A stretch of DNA of 64,000 nucleotides, from the NCBI GenBank assembly GCA_036346405.1, contig CM070557.1, positions 54,380,016 through 54,444,015 of the forward strand, written 5' to 3'. This document shows, piece by piece, positions 1 through 11,878 of this stretch. Within the stretch, counting starts at the first letter, position 1; every line of letters starts with the position of its first letter. Made by a program: the position numbers and the translations under genes. Source of the DNA: Phyllostachys edulis (lineage: Eukaryota; Streptophyta; Magnoliopsida; Poales; Poaceae). Under the pieces are notes generated by a model. The model made no database searches, had not been told where the DNA came from, and worked only from the letters and a program-made list of their open reading frames with translations.

Positions 1-999
1 CTATTGATGTTCATCTAGCTTTCCTTGCCGCGCACCTCTTCAAATCCAAATAGAGTATGATACGAGCCACTGTACTCTACTCAACAGAGCCTATGCGCGC
101 GTCTCCACCCAGCCGTCCGCCGGGCGTGGAAGTGTGGAACAGGGAAGTTTATCGGGCTGTAACCAACAGGGCAAGAGCAACCGTCGCGGGCGCGCGCGAT
201 GGCGTGCGGCTAGAGTTCTAGTGTTGCGCGTTGCCACCCGCGGTTGGGTGAACCGGTGAAGGCGCGAGGAATCAGGCTTCGGTGGTGGCGCACACACACC
301 CCGCGCGGCCGCGCGCGTACGTAGCGTCCATCTCCTGGAGGCTGGAGCGCCACCCGGAGAGCTACTAGTGCGGACTGGTTGTGGGCTTGCGGCGGCGGCG
401 TGGTGTGGCCGCGTGCGTGATCGGTTGTGGCGCTGAATACAGGACAGTGCGTGGTGAAGAGGTCGATCTGCGTATGCTGTGAAGCCGGGTTTTCAGGTGC
501 TCGGACGTCACGCTCGTACCATGCACTGACGCGCACTTACCAGGGTGGGGGTCTCCGGGAGAGCGACGGCCAGGGCATTGCAGGCTCGATGTTACCTTGC
601 GGCTTCCAGTGCACCGCATCGAGCATGTGGTGCGGACATCCGCGGAGGACGTCGGCCGCGGGCAGCAAGCAATCACGAACCGTCCAGTACGACGCGGCCT
701 TCGTCTCAGTATAGTTCCAGTCGCGCCGACGCACGGGCCCAACAAAGGCGTCGTTCGTGCGCAGGCGAGGTCTTGGGCCTAACGATCGAATAGCTCGAGG
801 CGGCCTTCTTGTACGCATATCCATACGTCACAGTGCACCCTCGCGTGTCCGGCCGCCGGAGCCAGCTTGGCGGCGCTGACCCTCCGCGCGTACTGGTGGT
901 AGGCGGCAGCGATGGCGCAAGAACGCGGCCACGGCGTGCAGCCCAGGTGCTGGCGACCAGTCCATGACCGCTCGACGGCGGCGTGGAATATTACCCGGA
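1..999. other. Unassigned GC-rich flank
   Basis: This stretch is GC-rich with many CG dinucleotides. I recognise no protein in any frame, and the open frames overlap on both strands as expected from base composition alone. It lies upstream of the promoter-like block at 1000-1150 and may be the distal promoter of the RPA32-like relic or an old transposon. No terminal repeats were found. Confidence 0.3.
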
Positions 1000-1150
1000 C
1001 GTCTCCTGGGCTGACGTTCGCGGGCCGGACGTTCCTGGGCTGGAAGTTTGTGGGCATACGTCCCTTGGTCGGATGTTTGTGGGCTGTTGGAGATAAGCCC
1101 ATCTAGATTTTAGCCACCAGAGCCGTGAGGCCGGCCCGTATAAAAGGACA
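1000..1150 (+). promoter_or_regulatory. Promoter-like block: repeated TGGGC motifs and a TATA box
   Basis: Between about 1006 and 1104 the motif TGGGC (or its complement GCCCA) recurs at least five times, several next to ACGT. A strong TATA box, GTATAAAAGG, follows at about 1139-1148. TGGGCC/T 'site II' elements are known in promoters of plant replication, ribosomal and other proliferation genes. That fits the RPA32-like exon about 210 bp downstream on the same strand. Regulation is inferred only from motifs. Confidence 0.5.
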
Positions 1151-1360
1151 AGAGCTGGATACCCACGGCCGAGCCCATAGCCTTCTCGCCGTCGCAGCTC
1201 ACCTCCTCGCGGAATGCCGCCGCGCCGGCTCCAAGGCCCAGCCCCTTCCAAGGCTCTCTCCCAATGGCCCTCCTCCATTATTCACGAGCATTCCTGATCA
1301 GTTAAAGCATGCACTTGTGCCGGATTCGTGAAATACATCTTTCGTCAGAATTGTTTGCAG

Positions 1361-1477
1361 ATCCGGGGCTCATCTAGCACTATCCCGCTCACCGTGAAGC
1401 AGATCGCCGACGCTCAGCAATCTGGCGCCGGCGAGAAGGGCGCTCCTTTCGTCGTCGTCGGCGTCGGGACAGCTAAC
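1361..1477 (+). pseudogene. Isolated RPA32-like (replication protein A subunit 2) exon
   Basis: This exon translates as a stretch containing PLTVKQIADAQQSGAGEKG followed by APFVVVGVGTANV. It matches the start of the OB-fold region of plant RPA32/RPA2, where the family reads PLTVKQI...F.V.GV....V. It is preceded by an acceptor-like TTTGCAG and followed by a GT donor at 1478. RPA32 is the middle subunit of the single-strand DNA-binding RPA complex in replication and repair. No following exon (the LVG...TDDGTGR region) was found and the frame soon closes, so this looks like a truncated relic. The upstream promoter-like block may be original. A real first part of a gene with very distant exons is unlikely, because SPT4 occupies the downstream DNA on the other strand. 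Confidence 0.65.
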
Positions 1478-1773
1478 GTATGGACTTGTGATTTTCCTCG
1501 GCTCCCCTTTTCGCCAAGAATTACTCCTCCGGATCAATTGCGTACATGTCTTGTCTATGCTAAGAGGCAACGGATCAATTAAAACGAGTGCTGCTTAGAA
1601 CGACTCTTGAGAGTTGTACAAAAGTTTGCGATCAATATGCCGATTAGCTGCTCACAGAAGGAGCCATTAAGACTAGCAGTTTCCTTAGTAAGCATTACAT
1701 TACAGGTGCAAAATACATGTGAAAGTATTGCTTCAGGTTCAGGATCGGGGCACTGCGTTCAACTCAGGCTTGC

Positions 1774-4315
1774 TCAGACACGCTTGGGAGGTACATAGTG
1801 CACGTTGTTGTCTTGGCAAATCCCCTGGAGTGACGAAACAAAAAATGTTAGATCTCCAATAAGTGCATCTCAACCCAACAACTACTGTTGCTAGAAAGGA
1901 GGTATGTGGTTTTACCTGATACTCCTCCGGAAGCTCCTCTGATACAGCCAGTGTATAGCACCCGGGAATGAACCTCCCTGCAGATTGACAACGGAACACA
2001 TAAATATGGTTTCAGTTACTGCTATAGTGCAACACTTGGTCATGTATTATTACACAAGAAACAGAAGTGACCCCCCGGCAAGTCTACAACAACTCAACGA
2101 GGTGGCTGCCAGAGTAAATAAATAAATAGCGCCACGAACTACGGGTACTAATTTTGTCAAGCTCTACTTGGCTAAGGGCCTACACATGATTTTAAAAAGG
2201 GCATACTGGAACTCCTAGAAGTTAAGCAAATGTAAGAAGTTCATCCCTTTGGATTTTCTTATGACAATGATACTAAATAGAACACATATATATACTCAAC
2301 AAATAAGCATCACCAGCATCTTCCACATGATGCTGCTGTTTCAAAACTGGAGAGCCATGCCAACAAAATATAAATAAAGAGAACCGAACAAGGATTGCAA
2401 CAATGAAAACTAATATAAGTTCCAATAAATGTGAATGATACTATGTTCCTGAATTTTGAGCCTAAAATTCAATTATTTTCAAGAGTCCAATTGACTTGTT
2501 TAGTAGAAACATTCGGAAGAATTGTCAAAGCATTGGATACAGTATCAAGAAAATGATCTGTAATGAGCCTAGAGAAGAGACTTTACTTTAGAAAGGAAAC
2601 AAAGGAAAAAAATGAGTACATGCTATGCGGCTATGCCCTTGGATCGATAAGCATGCGATAGGACAGTTTTAAATAAAAGTTTCCCATGCAAAATCTGAGA
2701 TATTAAACACAAATTCTTAACAAACTATTTACTTTTTTTCTGTATTTTTATGATGATACGAAGTAATCCACTGATAATTTCCTTATGAACACCAGGATTC
2801 AAGAACCAATTCCTCAACTTAACCAGCTAGGGGTGGAAATTTCCTCTTGGCCAAGGTTTTTAGTTCGGTTTTCTGATCCTTCACAAATAGTAATCACATA
2901 AAATCAGGCCAACAGGAACTATGGCGATATATCAACCAGGTAAAGACCAATACATATATAGTTTGCCAAAGGGAGAATTGCCTAGATACTCTAATGGATG
3001 CTTACCAAGTAGTGTAAGCACTGCCTGAGCTAGGAAAAAGCAAAAAATTATGCAGACCTGTATTTATAATAGTCTCAACAAAAAATTGTGTATCACCCTG
3101 AGCTAGGAAGAGCAATAGCATAAACGAATGCAAACTAAAAGGAGAAGGTAGTTTGAGGAAAAACATAATTAAGGGCCATGGGATAACTACACACCAATTC
3201 TCAACCAACGAGCAGCCCAACTCCTACTGGGATCCATCAATGAGATTATTCTGCATGCCAGAAAATCATCTTCATTAGCTCCCCATCCACCCTCAACACT
3301 ATTATTACGCAATATAATTCGAAACAAGGGAAACACTGGACTGCATAAATAAGAAAGCTTTATGCAACTTAGCAGAATAGCAGCAGCACGTTCTTACAAA
3401 AAGCTATGATTGTTCCACTTTTATGCATTTGAGGACCCTACATGAACATATATGCTATGAAGTTTCACAATGAAAACTATTTTCATGGGATATTCTAAAA
3501 AATCAACACAAAGGATGAAAGCCAGAAAAATCCCACAAGAATTGCATTCTTTTCGCCTTCTTATCTGTTTGTGAGTTAATTTGCAGCAGGTCAAAGCACA
3601 AGATACATACGAAATTCCAACAACATGGAATCGCCGCATCCCCAGCAGGCGATGGAGCAACCGATGAGAGCGCCCGTAACACAGAACTGCAAGAACTTGG
3701 CTGAGTGCGATGAAGCATCAAGCATGGAGTTACCCGGTAAAGTTGGGGGTGGTGCAGTTGACGACGTTGTCGTGCTCCTTGTCCATCTCCAGGAACGGGC
3801 AGTTCTCGCAGCCGTTCTCCCTGAACTGCACAGCCCATACAGCAATCAGACACAAGAGAATGTAAATAGCAACAACAACATCATCGGCGTCAGCGACACG
3901 GCTTGCCCCAGGAATTTCGTGCCACAAAATCGAACAAATTTCTCTGGAAGAACCCTAAGAAGCGGCAGACTCCACGAAACAAGCACCGAGATCGAAATCG
4001 AGAACAAGTTGCTAAAGCCTACCCGCCGAGCACAGATTGTTCCCGGGGGAAATAAACCCCCTAATCTGAGACCGCATCCTCCGCCGGCTTACCCAACACC
4101 CAGATAGAGGATGAACCAACAGGAAACCCTAACCATAGCCCTACATGGATGGGTAAGGGGGAGGGGGAGAGTACCTGATCGTAGGTCTTGACGAGGCGAC
4201 AGCGGAGGCAGGCCCGGAGCTCGTGGCCGAAGCTCGTCGGGATCTGCGCGTGCTCCACCCTGTCGTCGTTCTCCATCATCCCGCCGCCACCGCCGCCGCC
4301 GCCGCCGCCCCTCAT
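1774..4315 (-). CDS. SPT4: Transcription elongation factor SPT4 homolog (5 exons)
   Basis: This encodes the small subunit of the nuclear SPT4/SPT5 (DSIF) complex, which binds RNA polymerase II and supports processive elongation. Minus-strand exons are 4175-4315, 3734-3825, 3195-3250, 1916-1977 and 1774-1824. All introns are GT-AG and phases join cleanly, giving 133 aa. Key blocks are AQIPTSFGHELRACLRCRLV, FRENGCENCPFLEMD, MDPSRSWAARWLRIG, FIPGCYTLAVSEELPEEYQ and the end YVPPKRV. The zinc finger is C36-x2-C39 with C53-x2-C56. The Arabidopsis protein is about 116 aa; the extra length is an N-terminal run of ten glycines. The ATG at 4315 gives this run, while the Met-Met at about 4279-4274 gives a protein of 121 or 120 aa closer to the family length. 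The gene looks intact and functional. Its introns (349, 483, 1217 and 91 bp) hold no recognised transposon. Confidence 0.95.
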
Positions 4316-4545
4316 CCTCTCCTCCCCTCTCCTGCCACTCGATTATCTCCTCTCTTCCTTCCTAGAGCTCTCTGTTCTCTTCTCCCTCCCGTGCGGAGCC
4401 AACCTGAACGCTGAACCTGGTAAATTCGCTCGGACGCGGACTCGGGTGGAGCGTCTCAGCTTAGGCCGCGTGTGTGGTGTCTGGGCTTGAAGCCCACCAG
4501 AGAGGACTCTTGGGCCTCAGAGAATCGGGGCCCATCGACCAGAGT
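4316..4545 (-). promoter_or_regulatory. SPT4 5' region with site II-like motifs
   Basis: Immediately upstream of SPT4 the sequence is pyrimidine-rich on the plus strand, a likely 5' UTR. It then carries GGGCTTGAAGCCC (about 4483-4495), TTGGGCCT (about 4510) and GGGCCC (about 4529). TGGGCC/T motifs are typical of TATA-less promoters of plant housekeeping genes. I saw no convincing TATA box on the minus strand here. The call rests on motifs and position only. Confidence 0.45.
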
Positions 4546-5191
4546 AGTTCTTATGCAACTCTAGAAATATGAATTCGAAATCTTGAAATAATTGATAAAT
4601 GAACTATTGAAGTATGATTTGGAATTCTAAGGGTAAAAAACGGATACGAAGTGGAAACAAAAAATATAAAAATAAATAAATAAAAGATCAACGGAGCTAT
4701 GAACAGATCAATCGATGAGGTTCGTCTGTGCCTCCCTATGTCCAATAGTGCAATGAGCTGTGAGCATGATCAAGGCCAGATCCACCGTTGGGGCTTCAGC
4801 CCCACCTCCGCCGCCGGACCCCGAGTACCCCTCAGCACTGGTGTCGATTTTTTTGGCATAGCGGCGACGCAAGCACAAGTTGGGAGGGTGAGGCGTTCTC
4901 GACTGGAGGAGGAAGAAGCTGCGCCTAGACGATGGGTTGATTTTTGGGCGGCTAGGCCGTGTGGCTTGGTGGGCCGTTTCCTGTTGGAGCACTGGAGGTC
5001 CAATTAGGCAAACTTAGCCTACCGTCTGCATAGGCAAAACGAGTGAACTGGTTTGTTGAATCCTAGGCTAGAGATGTAGATGCAAACACAAATAAAGAGA
5101 AAGAGAGGGCATGGCTTGGCGCCTCGGCGAGGATGCAGCGTGACAACAAGGGCGCAGCGGCTCAACACGGCGACCGACGAGGTTATCTCGG
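4546..5191. other. Unassigned intergenic DNA, target of the solo LTR
   Basis: An AT-rich part (4550-4690) is followed by a GC-rich part (4760-5190) with no recognised protein in any frame. The GC-rich part continues with similar composition after the solo LTR (6782-6910), so it is one sequence interrupted by the insertion at 5192-5196. Confidence 0.35.
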
Positions 5192-5196
5192 TGAGC

Positions 5197-6776
5197 TGTA
5201 GGATCAAGGATAACCGACTAGAGGAGGGTGAATAGGAGGTTTTTAAACATTTTAACAATTTAAGCCAATTAATACCTTAGTCTAAACAAGTTACACTTCT
5301 AGCTAAGCAATTCAATCACAATAAAAAGCTAAAAATGTAAATGCGGAAATAGTAAAGACTAGGAATAACCACAATAAGACAAAGATGTTTTCCCATGGTA
5401 TCTAAGACTTGCCGGTCTTCACTAGTCCACGTTGAGGAAGCTTGACAACTCAAGCCGACTCCACGAATTAAGCCTTCCATCGATCACTATGGTTGTTCTT
5501 CTTCCGCTCAGGAGATGGCGAACACCAAACCACTCACAAGCTTGCACCGGGCCTCTTCACAATCTTTTTGAAGAGATCACCGTGCTCCACCGCCAAGGTC
5601 GTCTAGGAGTTTGGCAAAACTCCAAGAGTAACAAATCAAGAACTTCGCTTGACGGCGCTCAAGTGCAATAGGATCAACTAAGATGAATGGATGCACTTGA
5701 ATGAACTCAACTACCTCACAATGAATGCACAAGAGAATTTTGGTGTTGAGTGAATGCGCAAGGCTCTAAGAATGTTAAATGAACACTAGCCACCTGTTCT
5801 TGAGCAGTTGGTGGGGTATTTATAACCCCCACCAACAATTATGACCGTTGGGGAGGAGTCCCCAAACTTTCAGAGAAAATCGGTACAACCGGCAACTAGG
5901 TTGCGGTTGAACCACACTCGTGTCAGAAACCCATAATGGCTAGAACGGCAGCATTTAATACTCTGATATAGCCATTGGAATTTCCCGTGCGGTGTGACCA
6001 CCAACCAAAGTACGGTACAACCGCATAGCCCGGTCATACTGCGTTGGGGAGCGGTACAACTGATCATAGGGTTTCCAAATCTGCTGAAATTACATGCTCT
6101 TTGGAAAATACGTACCGCCTCAGAAAAATCGCTACAACCGCAACGCGGTTCAACCATTTCACAAGCGCGGTACAACCGATTTTCAAAGAGAGTTTCGAGT
6201 CGAAATTACATCGGTTCTGGTTTTATCAAACCGCCAACTAGAAATCGGAATGACCACAATGCGATAGTACCACTCAAAGAGCCGGTCGTACCACATTAGT
6301 GCTCAGTTGGCAGAACCAGTCAAAATCCGGTAGTACAACCAAGTATAGTGCGGTCATACCGCTTCAAGCGGTACAACCGCCCGTTTAACTTCGGTACGAC
6401 CGATTTCCGACAAATGCACTTAGAGCTTTCAAATTCAAATTCAAATGCATGCATGATCCTAAATTGATCCATATGGCACAAGAACATGCTATCAAGCTAC
6501 TTAGTCATGATCCCTCTTAATAGTACGGCATTTAACCTATAATCCGGTCTTCCAACCAATTCTCCTAAGACTGGTAAAATATAAAAAGGATCCTAGACTA
6601 CTTGTACCTTGACTTTAAGCCATGTAGATCTTCATGTCATCCTTTAGTATGCATCTTTACATCATCAAGTTCACCAATGGGACTTAACCTTGTAAATACT
6701 CAATACACATGTTAATCCCATATTCACATATTATCATTAATTACCAAAATAATTTTTAGGGGCCTAGATGCTTTCA
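5197..6776. mobile_element. Solo LTR (1580 bp) with perfect 5-bp TSD
   Basis: The element starts TGTAGGATC and ends GATGCTTTCA, so it has TG...CA ends. It is flanked by the identical 5-bp duplication TGAGC (5192-5196 and 6777-6781). No internal retrotransposon domain lies between, so this is a solo LTR left by recombination between the two LTRs of a retrotransposon. The start and the GGTGAATAGG block resemble long LTRs common in grass genomes, probably Ty3/Gypsy; the superfamily is not provable without coding sequence. Its middle (about 5880-6420) is rich in the motif GGTACAACCG. Confidence 0.9.
5878..6405. repeat. Dispersed short repeats of GGTACAACCG inside the solo LTR
   Basis: More than ten exact or near copies of CGGTACAACCG, and inverted forms such as GCGGTTGAACC, are scattered at irregular intervals within the LTR. 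The unit is partly self-complementary (CGGT...ACCG), so each copy can form a short hairpin. Function is unknown. Confidence 0.7.
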
Positions 6777-6980
6777 TGAGCTGGTGACTGCGAGGGTGTA
6801 GGCACATGACAAGCCGGTGAGGTCACTAGGGCATTACGGGGACGCCGGGAAGGCACAAGTGTGCGATGACCCTCGTGGCGACGGCGAGCGAGCAAGGAAG
6901 GCAGCGCGGCATGAGTATCTCTTTTTTCCCTTTGCTTCTGTTCTATTCATTTATGAATTAAGATCACACGAGAATACAAG

Positions 6981-7166
6981 TCTATATTTGCTATATTTGT
7001 CTCAATTTAACCCAGTCCTTTAAGCTCATCATCTATTTTAATGCTGGCTTCGTCACTAAGCATGATAGTACCGTCTATATTTGCTATATTTGTCTCAATT
7101 TAACCTAGTCCTTTAAGCCCATCATCTATTTTAATGCCGGCTTCACCACTAAGCATGATAGTACTG
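6981..7166. repeat. Tandem duplication of a 93-bp unit
   Basis: Two adjacent copies start TCTATATTTG at 6981 and 7074 and run through CACTAAGCATGATAGTAC. They differ at about six positions. The unit has no recognised coding content. It sits between the solo LTR and Copia element C1. Confidence 0.9.
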
Positions 7167-7439
7167 CATCACAGCCAGAAGCACGTCTTGCAATGGCAGA
7201 TGCATAGTACCCTGCCATTAGCTCCAATTGGACCCTTGGATCAAGAAAGAAATGGTCAAGATTGAGTGGTACAGCAAAACACGCATATTACCGCATCATA
7301 CTACTGCAATCATGATGATGCATTAATGCCGCGTCATATTTCGGACTAGCATCCTCTGTCTTACTTAAGGGGAATAGTTCTGCACAGTGAAATCAATGGC
7401 AGGGAGTCCCTGTAGCAACAGTGCATGTAACACACTATC

Positions 7440-7711
7440 TGTTGAGGAACCGTCGCTGGCGAGTCCAGTCCGAACGATCACCTCATAGACAAGCGTAGAA
7501 TCGCTTAGAACAATGCAAGAACACATGTATAGAATAGTAGATTGAACACAGAGATATAGGGGGACTTCTTGCTTCTTTTTATTACTCTTCTCATGATCAA
7601 CCTTTTACAATGACTAGCACCCCCTATTTGTAGTCTAGAGTCATTGCTAGGATTTGGATGGGGCGCCCACCCATGAGCCGGCTGTTGGGCCAAGCCCATG
7701 GTTTCCCAACA
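7440..7711 (-). repeat. C1 3' LTR
   Basis: It begins TGTTGAGGAACC and ends TTTCCCAACA on the plus strand. Just inside lies a polypurine tract, CCAAGGGGAG read on the minus strand (7712-7721). This fixes it as the 3' LTR of a minus-strand element. Confidence 0.9.
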
Positions 7712-7956
7712 CTCCCCTTGGGTACCCATCCTCACATGTTCATGCCTCATCAAAACTCCATAAAAACCCAGTGGAAAAAATTTAAAGAAAGAGTACATGA
7801 TACACGTTCTGCTGTGCTGAACGAATTGTCTAATTAAAAATCTTAGCCGAGAAACTTCAAGAAAACTCGTTAAGGGAAAAAGAGTACAATACACCCAATT
7901 TCATTTAATCTTTAGGATTTATTCTTTGGGTACTTGATCTTCGTGATCAAGTTTCA

Positions 7957-8559
7957 CTAATGAGTTCGTGAAGATTCTCCCCCTGAATTCTGCACTTCTC
8001 TAAGTCTCATCGTTCCAATTTCATGTATGCATCTTTCAAAGCTAGATGCTGGAAGTGACTTAATTAATAAATCTGTAAGATTTTCACATGACTTAGTATG
8101 CAGTACTTTAATTTCATCCATCTTTTGTAATTCATAAGCACAGAAGAACTTAGGGTTAATATGCTTTGTGAGATGACTCTTCACATAACCCATCAGCACT
8201 TGTGCAACACAAGTTGCATTATCTTCATGAATAATAGTGGGGATTTGTGCGGTATTCAATCCACGCAACTACTGGATGTGGTGAATCGTCCGCCGAAGTC
8301 AAGCACATTCTCGTGATACCTCGTACAGTGCTATGATTTCCGAGTGGTTCGTTGGAGTTGATACAAGACTTTGTTTAGACGATTTCCATGAAATTGTAGT
8401 TTCACCACATAGGAATACATAGCATGTTTGCGACTTGGCTGTATGAGGGTTCGACAGGTACCCAGCATCTGCATAGCCATTCATATCTAGATCTTGGTTC
8501 TTTCTGTAGAATAGACCAAGTTCTTTGCTTCCTTGGAGGTATCGGAAGATGACATTCAT
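7957..8559 (-). pseudogene. C1 RNase H remnant
   Basis: Copia RNase H blocks are visible in order: VIFRYLQGSKELGL.., GYADAGYLSNPHTAKSQ (the first catalytic Asp region), ISWKSSKQSLVSTPTNHSEI, then HEDNATCVAQVLMGYVKS and TKHINPKFF. A stop separates the two main parts near 8270, so the enzyme is dead. The same segment of element C2 (58620-59070) is clearly homologous. Confidence 0.85.
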
Positions 8560-9850
8560 TCCCTACTAATGCCTTTGGTAGGTTCTGCACTATACCTTAC
8601 CAATAGGTTTACGACAAATGCAATGTCCGGTCTAGTATAGTTTTCTAAGTACATGAGTGCTTCTATTACACTTAAGTATGAGAATTCTGGTCCCAGTACT
8701 TCCTCCCCCTCTTCTCTAGGTCTGCATGGGTTCTTGTCTTGCTGCAAGGATCTCCCGACCATTGGCACTTTCGAAGGGTATGTCTTTTCAAAGCCGAACC
8801 TTTCTAACACCTTCTGAGTGTAGGTTGATTGATGCACTAAAATCTATTCAGGGGTATGCTCAAGCTATTCAGATTATCTACATACACTGAGATTATACAA
8901 AATCTATCCTGGGATCGTCATATAAATACACATGGACAATTCTCATTGTTCGTGTAGCCTTTCTTGCATAGAAAGTCGCTTCAAACGATTATACCACATC
9001 CTGTCTGATTGCTTAAGTCTGTACAGTAACTTTCTGAGTTTCACACTGTAAAGATTTCTATTTTCTTTGTCTTAGTTCAGGACAAGGATACATTCAGGTA
9101 CCTTCATATAAATATTCAAACCCAAGTTTCCATAAAGGTATGCAGTTACCACATCTATCAATTTCATTTCTAAATTCAAGTTTCACTGCCATTGAGATTA
9201 AATATCTAAAGATAGTTCCGCCCATGACCGGGAAATAGTTGTCTTCATAATCAACTCCTAGACATTGAGTAAAACCTTGTGCAACGAGCCTTGCTTACAA
9301 TTTTATTATTTTTATTTCTCTTTCGAACAAATATCTATCTATGCCTTACGAGGTGCACATGGGGAGGCGTGCGGTTTACAGGCCCAAACACATCTCTTTT
9401 ATTAAGAGAGAATAATTCTATTTCTATTGCCTTCTTCCAATCTTCCCAATCTGATCTTTTCTTACATTTAGCGAGCGATGCAGGCTCTGGATCAAGATTG
9501 ATGATTGTGGCAATTTTCTTTGCAAAATCAATATCGACATTGGTTGTTGTCTTATTCATAGATTCTCCTGAGGTCACAAAATTTATAGCTATTTCTTCAA
9601 GGGGCGATTCTTCTAATGCTTCTACTTGCTCACCGCTGCTTCCAATTACGAGGTCAAGTCCCTTTAGTTTGTTAGCTCCGATGTGTGCGCACACATCCAT
9701 GCTGATGTTTCCCTTCATGGGGATATTTAATTCCGGTATGCCTTTTTTTAAAGGTTCCATACTAGTGCTAGGTCTCAACTGGCTCCCCTTCTGGTTCTGA
9801 GGAACTTCGGTGATCGGCTGTGTCAAGTCATTCTTATCCTTTTTCACAAG
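8556..9850 (-). pseudogene. C1 reverse transcriptase remnant
   Basis: The 5' part (9335-9847) contains the Copia RT entry motif WKKAIEIELFSLNKRDVFGP. The 3' part (8556-8837) contains YTQKVLERFGFEKTYPSKVPM and YLENYTRPDIAFVVNLL. The middle, including the YVDD region, is broken by frameshifts and stops and I could not read it continuously. Decayed polymerase of a Copia element. Confidence 0.8.
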
Positions 9851-10235
9851 GCGTTCCTGGTTACCTGGGATTTGAGGGACTGGATTTCTCGTCCTTTCTG
9901 AGGCCTCAGGACGGGATTAGGGATACCTTCATCGGTATTTCAACTCTCTCTGGTGTATTGCGTGCAAGCACATGTGACTTGGTCACGCTCTTCAAATCAC
10001 TAAAGTGGTTAGGCAGTTGATTCGCTAATGCTTGCAAATCAATTATCTTCTGGACTTCAATTGTCTTCTAGACTTCAATTATCTTCTAAACTTCTCTATT
10101 TGCTTTACTAGTACGTGGGTAATGTGCATGGATTTTAATTATCTTCTGGACTTCCCGTGGTTTGCCACGTTATTTGTTATTTCCCGATATTTTTCATCAA
10201 GGAGTTGATTTCCCCCTAATGACGGGAAATCAATC

Positions 10236-10969
10236 CTAATCAAATATGCTATCAGCGAAGCGGGCTGTATGCAAATCTCCAGTCATAGGGTCCAGATACC
10301 TGATTATGGATGCTGTCTCATAACCAACGTATATCCTAGACTTTCGGAGAGGGCCCATTGTGGTTCTCCGCGGTAGTGGTAGAGGTACATAAACCTTCCA
10401 ATCAAACCTGCAGAGATAAGAGATTTTCGGTGCTGACCTTTGCGCTAGTTGCATAGGTGGATGGATGTTATATGCCGACGGTCTAAAATTGATGAAAGTT
10501 GCTGCGTGCAGGACTGCGTGCCCCCCAACATGTAGTTGGTAAATTACAATTCTTGAAAGATCTGCTAGCCCATTCAGGGTGTGGATATACGGTACGAAAT
10601 GCTCAACACTAATTCCCATTTCTATGCAATAATCATTAAATGCCTTCGAAGTAAATTTTTTGGCGTTGTCCATTCTGGTGGACTTCACATGATGATCAGG
10701 TAAATTATTTTCAATCTAATTATCTGCGAGATTAGCTTGGCAAAAGTGTGGTTTCTCGTAGACAATAAACATACTTGCGGCCATTTCGAGGAAGCATCGA
10801 TGAGCACCATAAAAGACCTAAATGACCCTGACAAGGATTGTATAGGGCCACAAAAGTCTTCCTGGATATGTTTCAGGAATGCAAGGACTTCATTCTTCCC
10901 TTTCAGAGCAGAATGTCTAGTAATTAATTTCTCGGTGGCATATGCGGGGCAGACAAAATCTTTCTGATT
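10236..10969 (-). pseudogene. C1 integrase remnant
   Basis: The stretch 10236-10688 encodes STRMDNAKKFTSKAFNDYC (the D..EF/S integrase core), FVPYIHTLNGLAD and GYETASIIRYLDPMTGDLHTA. Upstream, in other minus frames, lies CPAYATEK followed by a CGPI...D.SS.W core block at about 10780-10969. Frameshifts near 10730 split the domain. Confidence 0.82.
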
Positions 10970-11420
10970 CTAGAAATTCTTTACATCGATATTATGATCA
11001 TGTGAATGGTTAATTATATTTCTCATCATCCTAAGACCTAGGCGACATAATCTATCGTGCTAGAGATAGAAAGGTTCAGAGCTTAAATACGATTTTTAGG
11101 GCGGTATAGGCTGCGGGTGCCTTAATATTAGTGTAGTCTAGCCCATTTTTATATGAAGGAAGTCGTTCTAATACCATTTTTCACTTTCCTTGCTATACTC
11201 TTCTTCAGTCTCTACGTGGAAAACATTTGCACGAATATCCTTGAGAGTTCTAGTCGATTCTGTGTACAACAAGACTTCTTCAATGACTAAAGTTGTGTCC
11301 ATTGGGAGTATAATTGTGGCCCTTCCTGAGCCTATTATACAAGCATCGCTGCCTGCGATTGTCATAAGACTACCAGCATTCATGCTGATCGACTGAAAGA
11401 GTTTCGTCTCTCTCAAGATG
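10970..11420 (-). pseudogene. C1 protease / gag-pre-integrase remnant
   Basis: LPMDTTLVIEEVLLYTESTR and DIRANVFHVETEEE match the region just after the aspartic protease in grass Copia polyproteins. A FYL.HDRL..LGLRMMRNII block, the gag-pre-integrase domain with a degraded H..H-type finger, follows at about 10990-11090. Stops lie between the blocks. Confidence 0.72.
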
Positions 11421-11878
11421 GTATTCGTTGTGCTGCTATCCTGCTAAGCACACTTCCTCCATAGGGCGCAACACGCATTCTAATATAACGTACTTTATTA
11501 ATATGCAGCAGGAAGCAAGCAACGCATAAATAAAATACTTCAGATATCAGAACATAACTTGCAATTATAAATATGTGAATATAAGTCTTGTAGGACTCAT
11601 CACAAGAATTTAATGCTTTGCTCTCCTAGAGCTTACACCTATTATTCAAAGAATAAAATAATTCAATGTTCTGCTTTAATCACAAACTGCAAGTGACTGT
11701 AAAAAGATCTAAGTGCAATGCGTGCACCAGATCGAATCAGCGAAGTATGTAGAAACTTCTGCCTGAATCTACTCCATGACGATCTTCTCCTCTTGGGAAA
11801 CTACGGCTGCGGCCGCTGCGATGTCCAAAGGAGGGGTAATGGGGGCTACTATTGGGTTGTCCACATCCATGAGTGCAA

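Noticed and set aside
1361..1477. Functional RPA32 gene
   Set aside because: Only one exon of the family is present; nothing matching the rest of the OB fold or the winged-helix end follows on the plus strand.
4061..4170. Continuation of SPT4 exon 1 as an 84-aa protein
   Set aside because: The extra residues after TYDQ come from reading through a clean GT donor at 4174-4173; the next exon (FRENGCENC...) restores the family sequence.
11190..11396. Plus-strand frames at 9279-9800 and 11190-11396
   Set aside because: They are mirror images of Copia coding sequence on the minus strand and have no independent support.
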